64,000 nt of DNA. Origin: Echinarachnius parma. Lineage: Eukaryota > Echinodermata > Echinoidea > Clypeasteroida > Echinarachniidae. A program made the translations under genes and the position numbers. The notes under the pieces were generated by a model that was not told where the DNA came from, searched no databases, and was given only the letters and a program-made list of their open reading frames with translations. Below are positions 46,436 through 58,370 of this stretch, one piece after another. The DNA lies in the NCBI GenBank assembly GCA_037951105.1, contig JBAMJV010009429.1, positions 1 to 64,000 on the forward strand, in the 5' to 3' direction. The stretch's first letter is position 1. Every line of letters begins with the position of its first letter.

Positions 46436-47225
46436 GCCTTGACTTGTGAAGCACGGCGCCACACAACACTAATGTTTAAATTTAATTTTGTTTAAGTCTG
46501 TACCTATTTCTGACACAGAGACAGGGTTGAAGTTGAACTTGAACTTACATGAACGCTTGAATTTGAATTGATTCTTTCTCATTATCTAAGTCTAGAAATG
46601 CTGTAGAAATCTAGATTGTTGTTGTATCACATGTGGAATTTAGGAATTTAATTTAGGTAGTTAAAATATGCAAATAATATGATTTTTAAGACGCAGTCAA
46701 CTGGCCTATAAATTTATAACTTGGACCCAGCCCGGACCCAATTAAAGGCAAAGGACCTTACACGTCTACTGCAGATGTACCGTATATTTAGATCGAGTGG
46801 GACGGGGAGCTCCGGGCGGTAAACACTGTTGACAAGGACTCCGTCTTAACCCACAGAAACTTGTCGCGAACGATGTGGGGTTAGTCCTTAATTTATTAAT
46901 CTTGTTACAAAAATAATGCATCTGAGAGAAAATCTGAACATGAGAAAGAACGCTGAGAATATGAATTTTGAAAATAAAGGAATGAATACGAAGCTACTTA
47001 CCGAATAATTATGCTTGAGAGTAATTTTTCACTTCTTTAGATATCCATCGTCACGAAATCTCCGTGTCAAAGTTGAAACAATAAACTTCAAGCTGCAAGC
47101 TGACGTCAATATAAAGAGGTCAAATCAAATATTCAAGATGATTCCAAATATGGTCACAGTTTGGCCTTACATGGCAATCGCGCGATGACATTTGAATAAT
47201 ATTACAATAAATGCATAAATTAGTC

Positions 47226-47925
47226 ACGTAGAACGTATCCCAGCATTCCATGTTAGCCAGTCCATGAAGTTTCCCAGATTAGCGCGCAGTTTGACCCCCT
47301 TATGAGAACAATGAGAGCCATTGTGACGTATGCATATGAACTTGTTTTATTGACCTCGATCCCGTGACGACGCGTTTGAACTACTCTGTGATTGGTTAAC
47401 TTTAGTTCCCAAGTAGCCCATAATGCAACCAGTTGTAGGCTCTTCCGGTGACCAAAAATCGCGGCACTCTGGCAGCAGTGACACCCCCCTGCGTCACTCT
47501 GCCAGAGTGACGCGATTTTTGGTCACCGGAAGGTACTACTACTGGTTGCACTATGGGCTACTGGGAACTACAGTTAACCAATCACAGAGTAGTTCATACG
47601 CGTCGTCACCGGATAGAGGTCAATAAAACAAGTTCATATGCATACGTCACCATGGATCCCATTGTTCTCATAAGCGCGATAAAATCTAGGACAGTGCGCA
47701 GGAAAATAGGCGCGATAGTCTACGCACTGCATGGCATGATGATTGGTCAAGTATTTCTAGGTCACTACGCGATGACGTAGAGAAGTAGTACACGGGAGCT
47801 TCAAAAATCGTGTCACTCCGCCATATTTCCCATGTATAAATCCTATGGGACACGTGAATTGCGCGCGTTAAGTAAGTCTTCTAGTTATAAACGGGTTGGT
47901 TTGTTTATTCATAATTCTATGACAT
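47226..47925. repeat. Right arm of the large inverted repeat, with central palindrome
   Basis: Inverted counterpart of 37025-38215. Order from outside in: GTCTTCTAGTTATAAACGGG (47876), CTACGCGATGACGTAGAG (47765), CCTATTTTCC complement (47705), then a long palindrome, then CCAGTCCATGAAGTTTCCC (47257). Open frames here (47423-47626, 47553-47780, 47832-48035) fall inside the arms and are not genes. Confidence 0.85.
47290..47690. mobile_element. Foldback element, about 400 bp
   Basis: Arms of about 190 bp centred near 47487: TAGCCCATAATGCAACCAGT, CTTCCGGTGACCAAAAATCG, mirrored by CGATTTTTGGTCACCGGAAG and ACTGGTTGCACTATGGGCTA, extending outward through ACTACTCTGTGATTGGTTAA and its inverse. The left arm of the large repeat lacks this palindrome, so it is probably an insertion. 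Confidence 0.85.
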
Positions 47926-48049
47926 TGACTTTAAAGTGGCGCGGACAAGGCAAATATAAGGGGACGCTTGTCATATTACGCGCGCGCTACGCACGAGACG
48001 CACCGTCTATAAAAACTAATGTTATCCCCTTTTAGCAGCACGTTCGTTC

Positions 48050-48730
48050 TAGCCTAGTTGACTGTCATGGCGCGGCCCAATGCGGGCGGCTGAGTAATTT
48101 TTCCCGGGCCCTCTACGCCAGGAAAGAAATATGAAACATCAGACGATTAAGTGTACAGGTTAGGAGTTGTTTATTAGCCGCGGTCGAGACAACCAACGGT
48201 AATCCCAATGCATAACATGCATAACAATAACATCTATGGAACGCCAAATGTGGCAAACACATTACAACTAATTGAACACAATTAACTCATACTGGCGCTA
48301 TATGTCTTGTCCGCGCAACTTTAACCGGGCCCTCCCAGCTGTGCTCCTCGCTATGCATTGTCTTGGGTGCTTGATTGATGATGTGTATGTGCTTGAGTGC
48401 TGCGTGTGCTTGTGTGTCGTTGTATTTAGGGGTGTTAGAGTGCTTGAGTGTGTGTTTTCATTGTTTTTTAGCAATCGGATTTAGTTACAGGGGAGGGGTG
48501 GTTTGATTTATTAATTTTGAAGGGGAAGGGGCCCACCCCCTGGACATATGTACCCATCACCACGAGAATGCCCATTCATTGCTCATTATTTTGTAAACTG
48601 TATAATTTTTAACATGTATTATTAGTTGGGCAGATTAGCTGGCCTATATCGCTGAATTGTGCAGTTTATGATAAAAGTATACAACTCACAGCACTTGTAC
48701 ATCAGGCCATTCTAAGCAAATCTAGATATA
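48050..48730. other. Intergenic, no gene seen
   Basis: GC-richer start (GCGGCCCAATGCGGGCGGCTG) then mixed sequence. The open frame 48272-48484 has no recognisable product. Confidence 0.5.
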
Positions 48731-49272
48731 TTCTAGATATCCACCTTTTCTAGGCCCATCTCCCATGTGGAGCAAGCAGTGCTGACCCTCAGTGAGGCTG
48801 CTTGGACGTTCAGGGTGCTGCCGGGTGATGCTGTCGCCTACACTTTTCAACATCAGACGACCCATACTTCTGAACCGCCTGCATGCAGGATTGGGACTAC
48901 GACTTCGAGTGACATTTTCCACCTGTCGATATCGCCCCGTTCCCATCGCTACAGGGCTTGGTAAGATCGGTTTCGGGGACGATGAAAGGATTCAACGAGG
49001 GAATCTATTTTCGAGGGGGGATCCGTTGTGGACATGGAAATGTCCTTCGGCCTGCGCAGTGGAAGTTTAAGGTGAGGTTCCGTGTGCGCAGTACTGACTC
49101 CACCCTTTAAACTGAAGTTCGTCTGGAAAGGCCTGGATAGCCAGGACGTGTACACAGTGAGGTCCTCAAGTCGTAGACGGATTGCTGAGGCTAATGGGCT
49201 CCATCTGCCCATGACTCGTGAAGGCGGGAGCGTCCGTTTCCCGTACAGGCCTAAAAAAGTACCTGCCACTGC
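48730..49272. other. Coding-like relic of unknown origin
   Basis: The plus frame near 49091-49270 reads FKLKFVWKGLDSQDVYTVRS, RRRIAEANGLHLPMTREGGS and VRFPYRPKKVPA; base composition differs from the AT-rich surroundings. 48740-48960 also has open frames on both strands. I do not recognise a family. The stretch ends exactly where a truncated TTAA-target element begins. Confidence 0.4.
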
Positions 49273-49275
49273 CCA

Positions 49276-49901
49276 AGGAAATAATAATAATTCCCTTACA
49301 AATGATCTAATTGTTGTGAAATTTGCTTTCAAAATATAATATAAAAGCGATTGACGTCCGGGTTTCACTTTTTAGAGAACGCTAGCGCGGGCTTTAGCGG
49401 TCTAGGTCTTCGTAATACGGGACTGAAAGTTCATATTTGTGTCCACGCTAATTGTGCCTAAAACTATACATATGATACGGTATTAACCACCAATTCACTC
49501 TCCAATATTTGATCCAATTATCGGGTGGATTCAAATTATGATTTTTCCCTCCATTCCGCAAAAAATCAGTGATATATGCGCCTCCTCGACTTATATCCAT
49601 GTGTTAACGCGCGACTCCGAACAGATTTTGAACGAAAGATGATCGTGATGGCCGCTGCGGCGCGCGCGCCCACGCGAAAGGCGTACGGGGCGTGCGATAA
49701 AGTCCCGAATAGGAGGACCTAGAACACTATAGTTAATTTGACACTTGAGTTGTAACGGCTCTTTTTGAATGATAACAGGGGTTTTTACTTTGTCGTTTGT
49801 AATTGTGTATACTTTTCGAGCATGGTGAAGTTATAACTATTAGTTTGTACCGTAATCGTGCAGGTTTGGTTACTGAAGTTAAGTTTCACCAATACTCACC
49901 T
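49276..49901. mobile_element. TTAA-target element, 5'-truncated
   Basis: From GGAAATAATAATAATTCCC to CACCAATACTCACCT, followed by TTAA. About 600 bp match 29600-30293, but the other terminal repeat is missing. Confidence 0.78.
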
Positions 49902-50490
49902 TTAAAGTAATGTTTTTTTATAATATATATATACTATTTTAATTCATTGTAAATTGTACCCATTTCAGCCAGTTGGCTGCCATGTACAATATTTTTATAC
50001 CACGATAAATAAAAGATAAATAAAAATAATTAAGAAATAAAAATAATAAACAAATTCAAAGAATTTAAAAGAACTTATATGCAAGTGGGAAATATGAAAC
50101 CCGTTCTCAAATTCATTCTAAAAGTCGGAAAGTTGCCCAAACTGTAATTTAAAAAATCAATGTTCTTATCAATAAACATCACTTATTTGTAATCCTCCTG
50201 CCCCACCTCACGAGAAATGTCATAAATTCATAAATTCAAAAGTCATAAATTATGTGACACTTCCAAAAGTCACGCCCGAGCTGAAGGAGAGAAATCCAAC
50301 ACCACCACATTGCTCTCGGACAAACAAGGTCACATCTTCCTTGACCAATATTTGTTACCTGCACCACGATCAATTCGCGCACAACAGAGGAGAGGGGGGA
50401 TTCACTTTATCATCATCACAACCTGTGCGGCTGGTATCCATGTTGTCACCATCCTGAACACCACACAAACAATGTCACTGACCTGATAAT

Positions 50491-50691
50491 CAGTGCCGTA
50501 ACTACGGGGGCCACGTGCCCCCCCCCCCCCCCCCCCCCAATAATTTGGAAAAAACAAACAATAGAAAATATAAGGGGACTTTTTTGAAAAAAACAAAGAA
50601 ATACATAATACATAAAGTGTGCACACCAAATAATTGTGCGGGCCCCCCACCCCCCCCCCCCCCAATCAGTCCGACCACGATACGCCACTGC
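50491..50691. mobile_element. CAGTGCCGTA-ended element with poly-C runs
   Basis: CAGTGCCGTAACTACGGGGG and the inverse of it (GACCACGATACGCCACTG) flank two long C runs (50518-50538, 50645-50663). Frames through it are glycine or proline runs, not genes. Confidence 0.75.
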
Positions 50692-51102
50692 TGGAAATCA
50701 TCCTGAGTACACTACACATCGACTAAGTGAGATAACTCCCTAGACAACAATTCAGATTCATCTACATTCGACCTGGTCTGTGTAGACTGCAATTCCACAC
50801 CATCTGGAGCATCCATCAATCCAACCAGTTCCGACTTCATTCAAGAAGTTGAACCATCGCCTGTAGAAGAAAACCCTTTAGAAACTTATGAAGACAACTC
50901 TTTAAACCCAGAAACATGTATAGACAACTTTTCATATTCTACCACCTGGGTAGCACTCAGTGTAGACTGCACTTCTAGACCCTCAGAATGTGTCTTTATC
51001 TCTTGAATATTTCACTGGGAAGATTGAAAAAGTCCTTCAGAATAGGAACTCTCACCTGGTTTGAACTAATCAAATCAAAATCTTTATCCTGCAACACATT
51101 AA

Positions 51103-51850
51103 CCCTAATAAGGCAGGGGGCCATAATACCCCCGCCCCCTCCGCAATTTGTTTGATTGCTCCAAAACACTGTAAGATGACGCGCCGCTGCTTGGTGACAT
51201 TTTTTCGGGTCTTGCGCACATTTTAAAATTAAAAATTCGAAATTCGGACCTACCGTTACACGTGACCTTTTGTCTATGCATGTCAGCCCGAAAATCGATA
51301 AATTTCGTGATTTGTGGGTACAAAACATATGGAAATATCAATTTTCGAAAAATTAGGTATATCATTAGGTATTTGGTGTTGTTTACATTTTACATGTTTG
51401 TTTTGTCGTTCAAAATAGTTAAATTATAGTTGGAAATAAAATAAACAACAAAAAAATAAAATACATAAGTTTAAAAAACAAAGAAATACATAACAAATTA
51501 ACAAAACAATAGAAAACATATAGAATAACCTTGCTTTTCCAAATTTGGTTGTCGTATTATTATTACAAATGCTCTAAACAATATATGTAGTGAAAACCAG
51601 AGTTTAATTATGAAGAATATATGATTTATGGGTACAAATATGAATTTCATGACTTATTTGCATAAATTACCATACGGTAAATATGCAAATAAATGAATTT
51701 TTCCACACAAAAAAAATTACCTTTGTATTCTATACACTTCACTTATCATGCGTCGTCCGCTCCGCGGCCGAGATCTTAAGGGGGACCATAATGCCCCCCC
51801 CCCCCCCCCCCGCCCGTAGGAAGACCTCAAATAGCCCGGCCTTTTTAGGG
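51103..51850. mobile_element. TTAA-target piggyBac-type element, 748 bp
   Basis: CCCTAATAAGGC and GCCTTTTTAGGG at the ends, TTAA at 51099-51102 and 51851-51854. Subterminal GGGGGCCATAATACCCCC and its inverse GGGGACCATAATGCCCCCC. No transposase visible. It adjoins the retroelement fossil at 51855. Confidence 0.82.
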
Positions 51851-51854
51851 TTAA

Positions 51855-52325
51855 GGGGAACACATCACACCCATCTGGAGAGTCCGCTGCCTCCTGAGAA
51901 GATGCTAGCGAATCAATCTCTCTCTGCGCTGGAAGTACATCATCAGCTGACACAACATCATCCAGTGGTTCACTAATCTCCATAGCAGTTAATCGATGAT
52001 AGTCAGGCTTCCAGTTCACATCTGGGTGGTCACCGAACTCCAGTTATATTTCCTAGTACAAGGTCATACACAGGGGAAATCATACAAAGTGCATCAATCT
52101 TATCCTCGAAGCAAGAGGTATCATTTTCGATGCTCATCACTGGGAAGACACTACCTGTCCCGTCTATGAACAGGCAAGTCCGCTGCTCACCAGTAAAATG
52201 TTCATTACGTACAAGGTCACTCCCCACTACCACCATTCAACAGCCAGTGTTCCGTAGCACCTGCACATGCTTCCCGCTCACCATTTCATTGGAGACTGGC
52301 AACACTAGATGATAGGTGCGGTTCT
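51855..52325 (-). mobile_element. Fossil fragment of a Ty3-type LTR retroelement
   Basis: Minus-strand sequence resembles the end of the aspartic protease and the protease-to-reverse-transcriptase linker of Ty3-type elements; YDLVLGNITG is the clearest motif. Only this part of pol remains, no LTRs were found nearby, and the fragment is broken at least once. A piggyBac-type element lies at one edge. It looks old, but I cannot date it. Confidence 0.7.
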
Positions 52326-52945
52326 GTTGTAAGTGGTTTAAAACGCAAATAAATGAGGCAGCAACATACGATATATACAATGCAAGATATTTTTTTAATC
52401 TGAGCACCCAGCTCTGAAATTATCTATAAAATCAAACTATCGTTGGTTTTAGGTTAAAAATATTACATTGAATGTACAAATGGGCTTCAAGACATGAATG
52501 CACATACTGAGCAGTATAACAATTTGTAATCAGCTTCCTTTCAAGTGATCATGATGATTTATCCAATATAATTCTCTAAATAATTGATGAATCCCTACAA
52601 CAAATAATACAAAGTAATTTGATTACACAATGAAATCGCTACAAGCTCGATCAACCAATGAAACAAAAGTAATTATTTAATCATATCAAATGAACAAACT
52701 AAGCAAAGTATCACTATTAATATGGCGCCATTAATCCTAAAACAATTATAAGGGATATGTTGAGTAATCATTAACTACCACCTCAAAGCTCATATGTTGA
52801 TGCTGGCATCAATCCTCGCGAAAAATGAGGTGTAGGACTAGTGACAGTTTATCAGGTCGAGGTTGCAGACCCAGTGTGCGATGACGGTGTGTCGACATTG
52901 ATCACGATGATCGTAGACGACAATGACGGACCATGGAGCTTGATG
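52326..52945. other. Intergenic, no gene seen
   Basis: AT-rich, then a GA/CG-mixed stretch with GACGATGATC-like repeats at 52880-52930. Confidence 0.5.
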
Positions 52946-52949
52946 TTAA

Positions 52950-53719
52950 AGGGCCGGTCATATTTGCGGTAGTGGACGTAGTTGAACGTAGTGGAGGCTA
53001 ACGTAGTTGAAGCTAGTGAACGCAGTTGAAGGTAGTTGAACGTATTGGCATCCTTACCGTACCATAGTTGTCCGTGATGTTAACTTGGTGTTAACTCGGG
53101 GGAGCCGTGATCTTCGATTTAATTTTTGAACATGTTCAAAAGAGCGGTACGTTAAAGGCATCCATGATGCTAACGTACTATACCGAATTCTAACGTAGTC
53201 TGACGTAGTTTAACGAAGTCTGACGTAGTCAAACCTACTTCGCTACGTACTCAAACGTACCCTAGCGTACTCTAACGTACTTTACCGTGAACTAAACTAG
53301 CATCAACACTCTTGGTCCAAGCATGTTTCAGCAGAAAAATTTCACAGAACTTCTATGTTTGAAAAACAACCGCACAATGGCCGTACCAGACCAGCGGCCG
53401 GCTGTTATACGTGCGGAGTTGTTTTTTACCGTAGTTTGACGGTCTTTAGCTAGCGCAGTCTCTCGTAGTCAATTGTAGTCATACGTACCACTCCGTACCT
53501 GTCCGTGAGCAAGCTGTACCCACATTAGCGTAGTCTAGCGTAGTTAAATGTACTTATCCGTACCCTTTCGTGGCCAACCACCGTACCTTAACGTAATTCA
53601 ACGTAGTTCCACGTTGTTCAACTTAGTTTAACCTAGTTTAAAGTACTCACACCACGTCTGACCCACATTAAATTACCCTACGGATCACTACGTCCCCTAC
53701 CGCAAGTATGACCGGACCT
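52950..53719. mobile_element. AGGGCCGGTCATA-ended element built of ACGTAGTT repeats, copy 1
   Basis: AGGGCCGGTCATATTTGCGG at left and CCGCAAGTATGACCGGACCT at right. The interior is mostly degenerate TAACGTAGTTGA/TCTAACGTACTT units, in one orientation at the left half and inverted at the right, with GTGATCTTCGATTTAATTTT and CGCACAATGGCCGTAC islands. Confidence 0.82.
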
Positions 53720-53767
53720 TTAGTCCGGGGTAGTTCGGTATACCATTACCGTACTGGACGAGGATAA

Positions 53768-55399
53768 AGGGCCGGTCATACTTGCGGTAATGGACGTAGT
53801 TGAACGTAGTGGAGGCTAACGTAGTTGAAGGTAGTTGAACGTAGTTGAACGTTGTTGAACGTACTGTCATCCGTACCGTACCGTAGTTATCCGTGATGCT
53901 AACTTGGCATTAACTCGGTAGAGCCGTGATCTTCGATTTAATTTTTGGACATGTTCAAAAGAGCGGTACGTTAAACGCATCCGTGCTAACGTACTAAACG
54001 TAGTCTGACTACGCTTGAGTACGAGAGACTGCAGTAGCCACTACCACGCAGGACTACGCTAAAGAACGTCAAACTACGGTAAATAGCAACTCCGCACGGA
54101 GTATAACAGCCAACCGGTGGTGTAGTACGGCCATTGCGCTTGTTTTTCAAACATAGGAGGTCTTTGAAATTTGTCTGATTTGTTTGTATTAAACATGTCT
54201 GGATCAAGACTATCGATGTTGGTTTTGTGCACGGTAAAGTACGTTAGAGTACGCTAGAGTACATTTAAGTACGTAACGAAGTACGTTAGACTACGCCAGA
54301 CTTCGTTAGACTACGTTAGACTACGTTAAACTTCGGTTTAGTACGGATGCCTTTAACGTACCGCTCTTTTGAACATGTTCAAAAATTAAATCGATGATCA
54401 CGGCTCCCCCGAGTTAATACCAAGTTAGCATCACAGACAACTACGGTACGATACGGATGCTAGTACGTTCAACTACCTTCAACTTCGTTCAACTACGATC
54501 AACAACGTTAGCCACCATATACGTTGAACTACGTCCACTACCGCAAGTATGACCGGCCCAGGGGATTTAAAGCATGAGGCAGTCGAGCCTAGAACATTTA
54601 TTTATTGTTATTATTTGCCATGTGTGTTTATTTTTGGTTTGTTGTTCAAGCAAACAAAAAGCCAAAACAAATTGATAACGAAAAAACACATGCAACATGA
54701 AGATGATAATGCATAAAGATGAACAAATGTGAAAAAAGATGATCATAAATATACATGAAAAACACAGATTAAAAAATTAAGATAAAAATGAACCAAAATA
54801 AAATACAAGAATAAAAAATCAAGATGAACAATTCAAATGAAAATAAAGATGAAAATTAATAGTGATGAAAAACAGAGATGAAAAATAAAAAAAGAATGAT
54901 GAATTCGAGTATGAAAGCAGATAACTATTATATTACTGTGTTGGTTGAAAAACATGCGCACAATGGCCGTACTACACTGGGGGCTGGCTTTTATACTCCG
55001 TACAGAGCTGCTAAAAATTACCGTATATTCCGTAGTTTGGCGTTCTGTAGTGCACTCAAGCGTAGTCTAATGTAGTCTAACGTAGTCTAGCGTAGTGCCT
55101 ACCGTAGTCTACCGTACTCTAACGTAGTCTGACGTACCGCTCCGTACCTATCTTTGAGCGAGCCGTACGCGCATTAGCGTAGTCTAGCGTAGTTTATCAT
55201 ACTTCAACGCACTTCAACGTACCTTAACGTACTTCAACGTACCTCAACGTACCTCTCTGTGGCTCATCACCCAAATTCAGCCGTACCTTAACGTAGTTCA
55301 ACGTAGTTTAACCTAGTTTAACGTACTTTCACCACGTCTGACCCACATTAAATTACCTTACGGATCACTACGTCCACTACCGCAAGTATGACCGGCCCT
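53768..55399. mobile_element. AGGGCCGGTCATA-ended element, copy 2, composite
   Basis: Begins AGGGCCGGTCATACTTGCGG and ends ACCGCAAGTATGACCGGCCCT, flanked by TAA at 53765-53767 and 55400-55402. The uninterrupted target GAGGATAAACAACGACG exists at 55771-55787. A complete inner right end also occurs at 54540-54560, followed by about 390 bp of AT-rich sequence and then another half-element, so it is a composite of one and a half units. Confidence 0.85.
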
Positions 55400-56075
55400 T
55401 AAACAACGACGAATACTGCCGTAGCGCATCGCTACTGAAGTCATCGATAATGATCGATGATCCAATATAGTAGTCGACAATACTGTAGAGGTGTCAGTAG
55501 ACATCAAACGCAAATAACTTCATTAAGAAAATACCGGATATGCCGAGGAGGTATGAGCCGGATAGGCCGGGGAGCGTAGCTGGTTCAGATTTTGTGTCGA
55601 CAGAAACCATTTACTGATGACGGCGAGTGTGGCTGGAGACTTTTCCCAGCATGGTCGTCCTGGAAATATCCGGCATTGGACAGGTTGCCTACACTGATCA
55701 CTACGTCCCCTACCGCAAGTATGACCGGCCCTTTAGTCCGGGGTAGTTCGGTATACCATTTCCGTACTGGACGAGGATAAACAACGACGAATACTGCCGT
55801 AGCGCATCGGTACTGAAGTCATCGATAATGATCGATGATCCAATATAGTAGTCGACAATAGGTGTCAGTAGACATCAAACGCAAATAACTTCATACAGAA
55901 AATACCGGATATGCCGAGGAGGTATGAGCCGGATAGGCCGGGGAGCGTAGCTGGTTCAGATTTTGTGTCGACAGAAACCATTTACTGATGACGGCGAGTG
56001 TGGCTGGAGACTTTTCCCAGCATGGTCGTCCTGGAAATATCCGGCATTGGACAGGTTGCCTACACTGAAATGCTG
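55400..56075. repeat. Direct duplication, about 295 bp twice
   Basis: AACAACGACGAATACTGCCG through GACAGGTTGCCTACACTGA occurs at 55403-55695 and 55780-56070 with small differences. Between them is the tail of a third AGGGCCGGT-family element (55696-55736) and its flank GTCCGGGGTAGTTCGGTATA, also present at 53721. The open frame 55592-55780 falls inside. Confidence 0.85.
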
Positions 56076-56079
56076 AAGG

Positions 56080-56740
56080 GCCCTAACACAAATCGGGCAA
56101 GTCCCTGGAGATTCCATCCATTTCACACACGCTGATATGCACGTCTTACTTCCAACAAGTCTGTCAATGTCTGTACCATTTCACTGTTCTCTCCTGTACA
56201 AGATAACTGAACCACACCTAAATCCAACGCACCATAACAGAAGGATTTTCTTGCCAATACATGCTAACTGTATCTTAGTGCGAGAAATGTATCCATTTTA
56301 ATCCCGCCAAGCTGGTGTGAATGAATTTTTATGTACAAGGCCTGCATACCAAACCTATTTAACTCTCACATTCAATAAACACTTTCACTATTGTTCCAAC
56401 TCAGACCATGTGTACGATGTGTACAATAAATATCATACATTGGGCTCCTTTAACAATCCGGGGTCATACCCTAAAACATATGCATACACATTAGACAAAA
56501 ACGAAGTCCCATTGTGACAGTAGTGTACGCCACAAGAACAATTATTAAGTCTCCGGCTAATATTATAAAGGGGATCGATCAAAAATAATAAACAGGGAAG
56601 GTGTTATAACTTTATTTACGCCATGACTTGTTATTCACTCTCGCTAATACTTTTTCTTACAGGGACTTAGTAACATTGTTCAAATCCTCAAAATCCAATT
56701 GGAATTCTAGCGGTTCCATGATACCTTGTTGTATTCGTAT
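56080..56740. other. Intergenic, no gene seen
   Basis: Mixed sequence without recognisable frames or repeats. Confidence 0.5.
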
Positions 56741-56741
56741 T

Positions 56742-57600
56742 AACCCAGCTAGCCACCTGACGTCGTGCCAACGTTGGGCCGATGTCATTTTCGTTGTAAG
56801 GGGACGTTGGGCCAACATACGACATGCGACGTCACCGCGACGTAAAAATGTCCGCCAGCCCAACATCAACTCGGCGTCTTTTTTAATGCTGGCCCAACTT
56901 AATTTTGCGATTTCGGCCCAACATCAATTATTGACAATGGCCCAATGTCAGTTCTAACGTAGGCCCAACATCGATTCCTGACGTTGAGAGAACATCAAGT
57001 TCTGACGTTGGCCCGACGTTAAAATGTCCGCCAGCCCAACATTGTCTCAACATCATTTTGTGATGTCGGGCCAATGTCAATTTCCGACAATGGCCCAACA
57101 CCGAATCCTGACATAAGACAGATATCAAATTATGATGTGGGCACGACGTTAAAATGTCCGCAAGCCCAACATCGTCACTACTTCATTTTGTGATATTGGC
57201 ATAACGTCAATTTTCGACAATGGCCCAACATCAACTCATGACATTGGACCAACATAACATTATGATGTCGGCTCGAGGTTAAAATGTCCGCTAGCCCAAC
57301 ATTGTCCCAACATCATTTTGTGATGTCGGGCAAATGTCAATTTCCGACAATGGCCCAACACCGAATCCTGACATGGGACAGATATCAAATTCTGATGTGG
57401 GCTCGACGTTAAAATGTCCGCCAGCCCAACATCGTCACTATGTCATTTGGGATATTGGCATAACGTCAATTTTCGACAATGGCCCAACATCATCTAATGA
57501 CAATGGATCAACATAACATTATGATGTCGGCTCGAGGTTAAAATGTCCGCTAGCCCAACATTGTCACGACATCATTATGTGTTGTTGGCCCAACAACTAT
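56742..57600. mobile_element. CCCAGCTAGCCA-headed element of GTTGGCCCAACAT repeats
   Basis: Starts AACCCAGCTAGCCACCTGAC and continues as degenerate units such as GACGTTGGCCCAACATC and AAAATGTCCGCCAGCCCAAC, with a clear higher-order repeat of about 115-230 bp (57010, 57270 and 57400 regions). Frames here are repeat translations. A relative starts at 63384. Confidence 0.75.
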
Positions 57601-58370
57601 ACAATTATACAAGTAACATATGAAGTATAATTTGAATTATATTAGTAATAGTGAAATACAAGTCGATGAGGATAGCATGTTCCACGTGATAATGCAGCTT
57701 ATTACACAAAGGGATTTCAAAGCCATTCAAGCGAATCGACCTTTGTGGATAGGGTATAAGAAGGGCCCCGCGGGGCAGAGTGTCATCTATTCAAAGTAAG
57801 AGACAAATAAAGAAAATCAGTACCCGAAAGTATCCCCAAACAGACACTTTCATCTCAGTGTTCAAGGACAGTTTTAATTCATAATAACCATATTAAGTCC
57901 GTATGATTAAGGCACACATATATATGCCGAGTCATTTATAAAATACACCAATCAGTAAGGATCCCAATTAGCATAAGAAAGCTCCTTAGGCTGTCCGTAT
58001 ATAGTTAGTGTAATACTAACATCCAATAACTGGGGTAATAATATAATTGTAAAGCGCTTAGAGATGATTATCAATCATATCAGGCGCGATATAAATCAAA
58101 AATATCATATATCATTATTATTATCACTTGCCACAGCGCCTAGAGACGTTACTGTAATGAAGCGCCATTACCAATTGACCATATTGACGACCAATATTAG
58201 AGGTATCATCCATCGGGACAAAATATAGTTGGCTTACGTGCGTGTCATTATTTGGGAGGGTGATCTTCTAGAAAGTTCCAACAATGGGCGGGACCCTCAT
58301 CGACTTGTATTTCACTATTACTAATATAATTCAAATTATACTTCATATGTTACTTGTATAATTTTCTAAT
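57600..58370. repeat. Foldback with 65-bp arms
   Basis: ACAAGTAACATATGAAGTAT then AATTTGAATTATATTAGTAA, at 57609-57665, is mirrored at 58300-58363. The left arm adjoins the inverted end of the larger block 57676-62870. A relative of the 7136 element's right arm occurs at 58020-58120. Confidence 0.8.

Noticed and set aside
47423-48035. Three overlapping plus frames of 67-75 codons
   Set aside because: They lie in the long palindrome and the inverted arm; sequence is explained by foldback structure.
50402-50706. Glycine-rich and proline-rich frames
   Set aside because: Caused by G and C homopolymers inside the CAGTGCCGTA-ended element.
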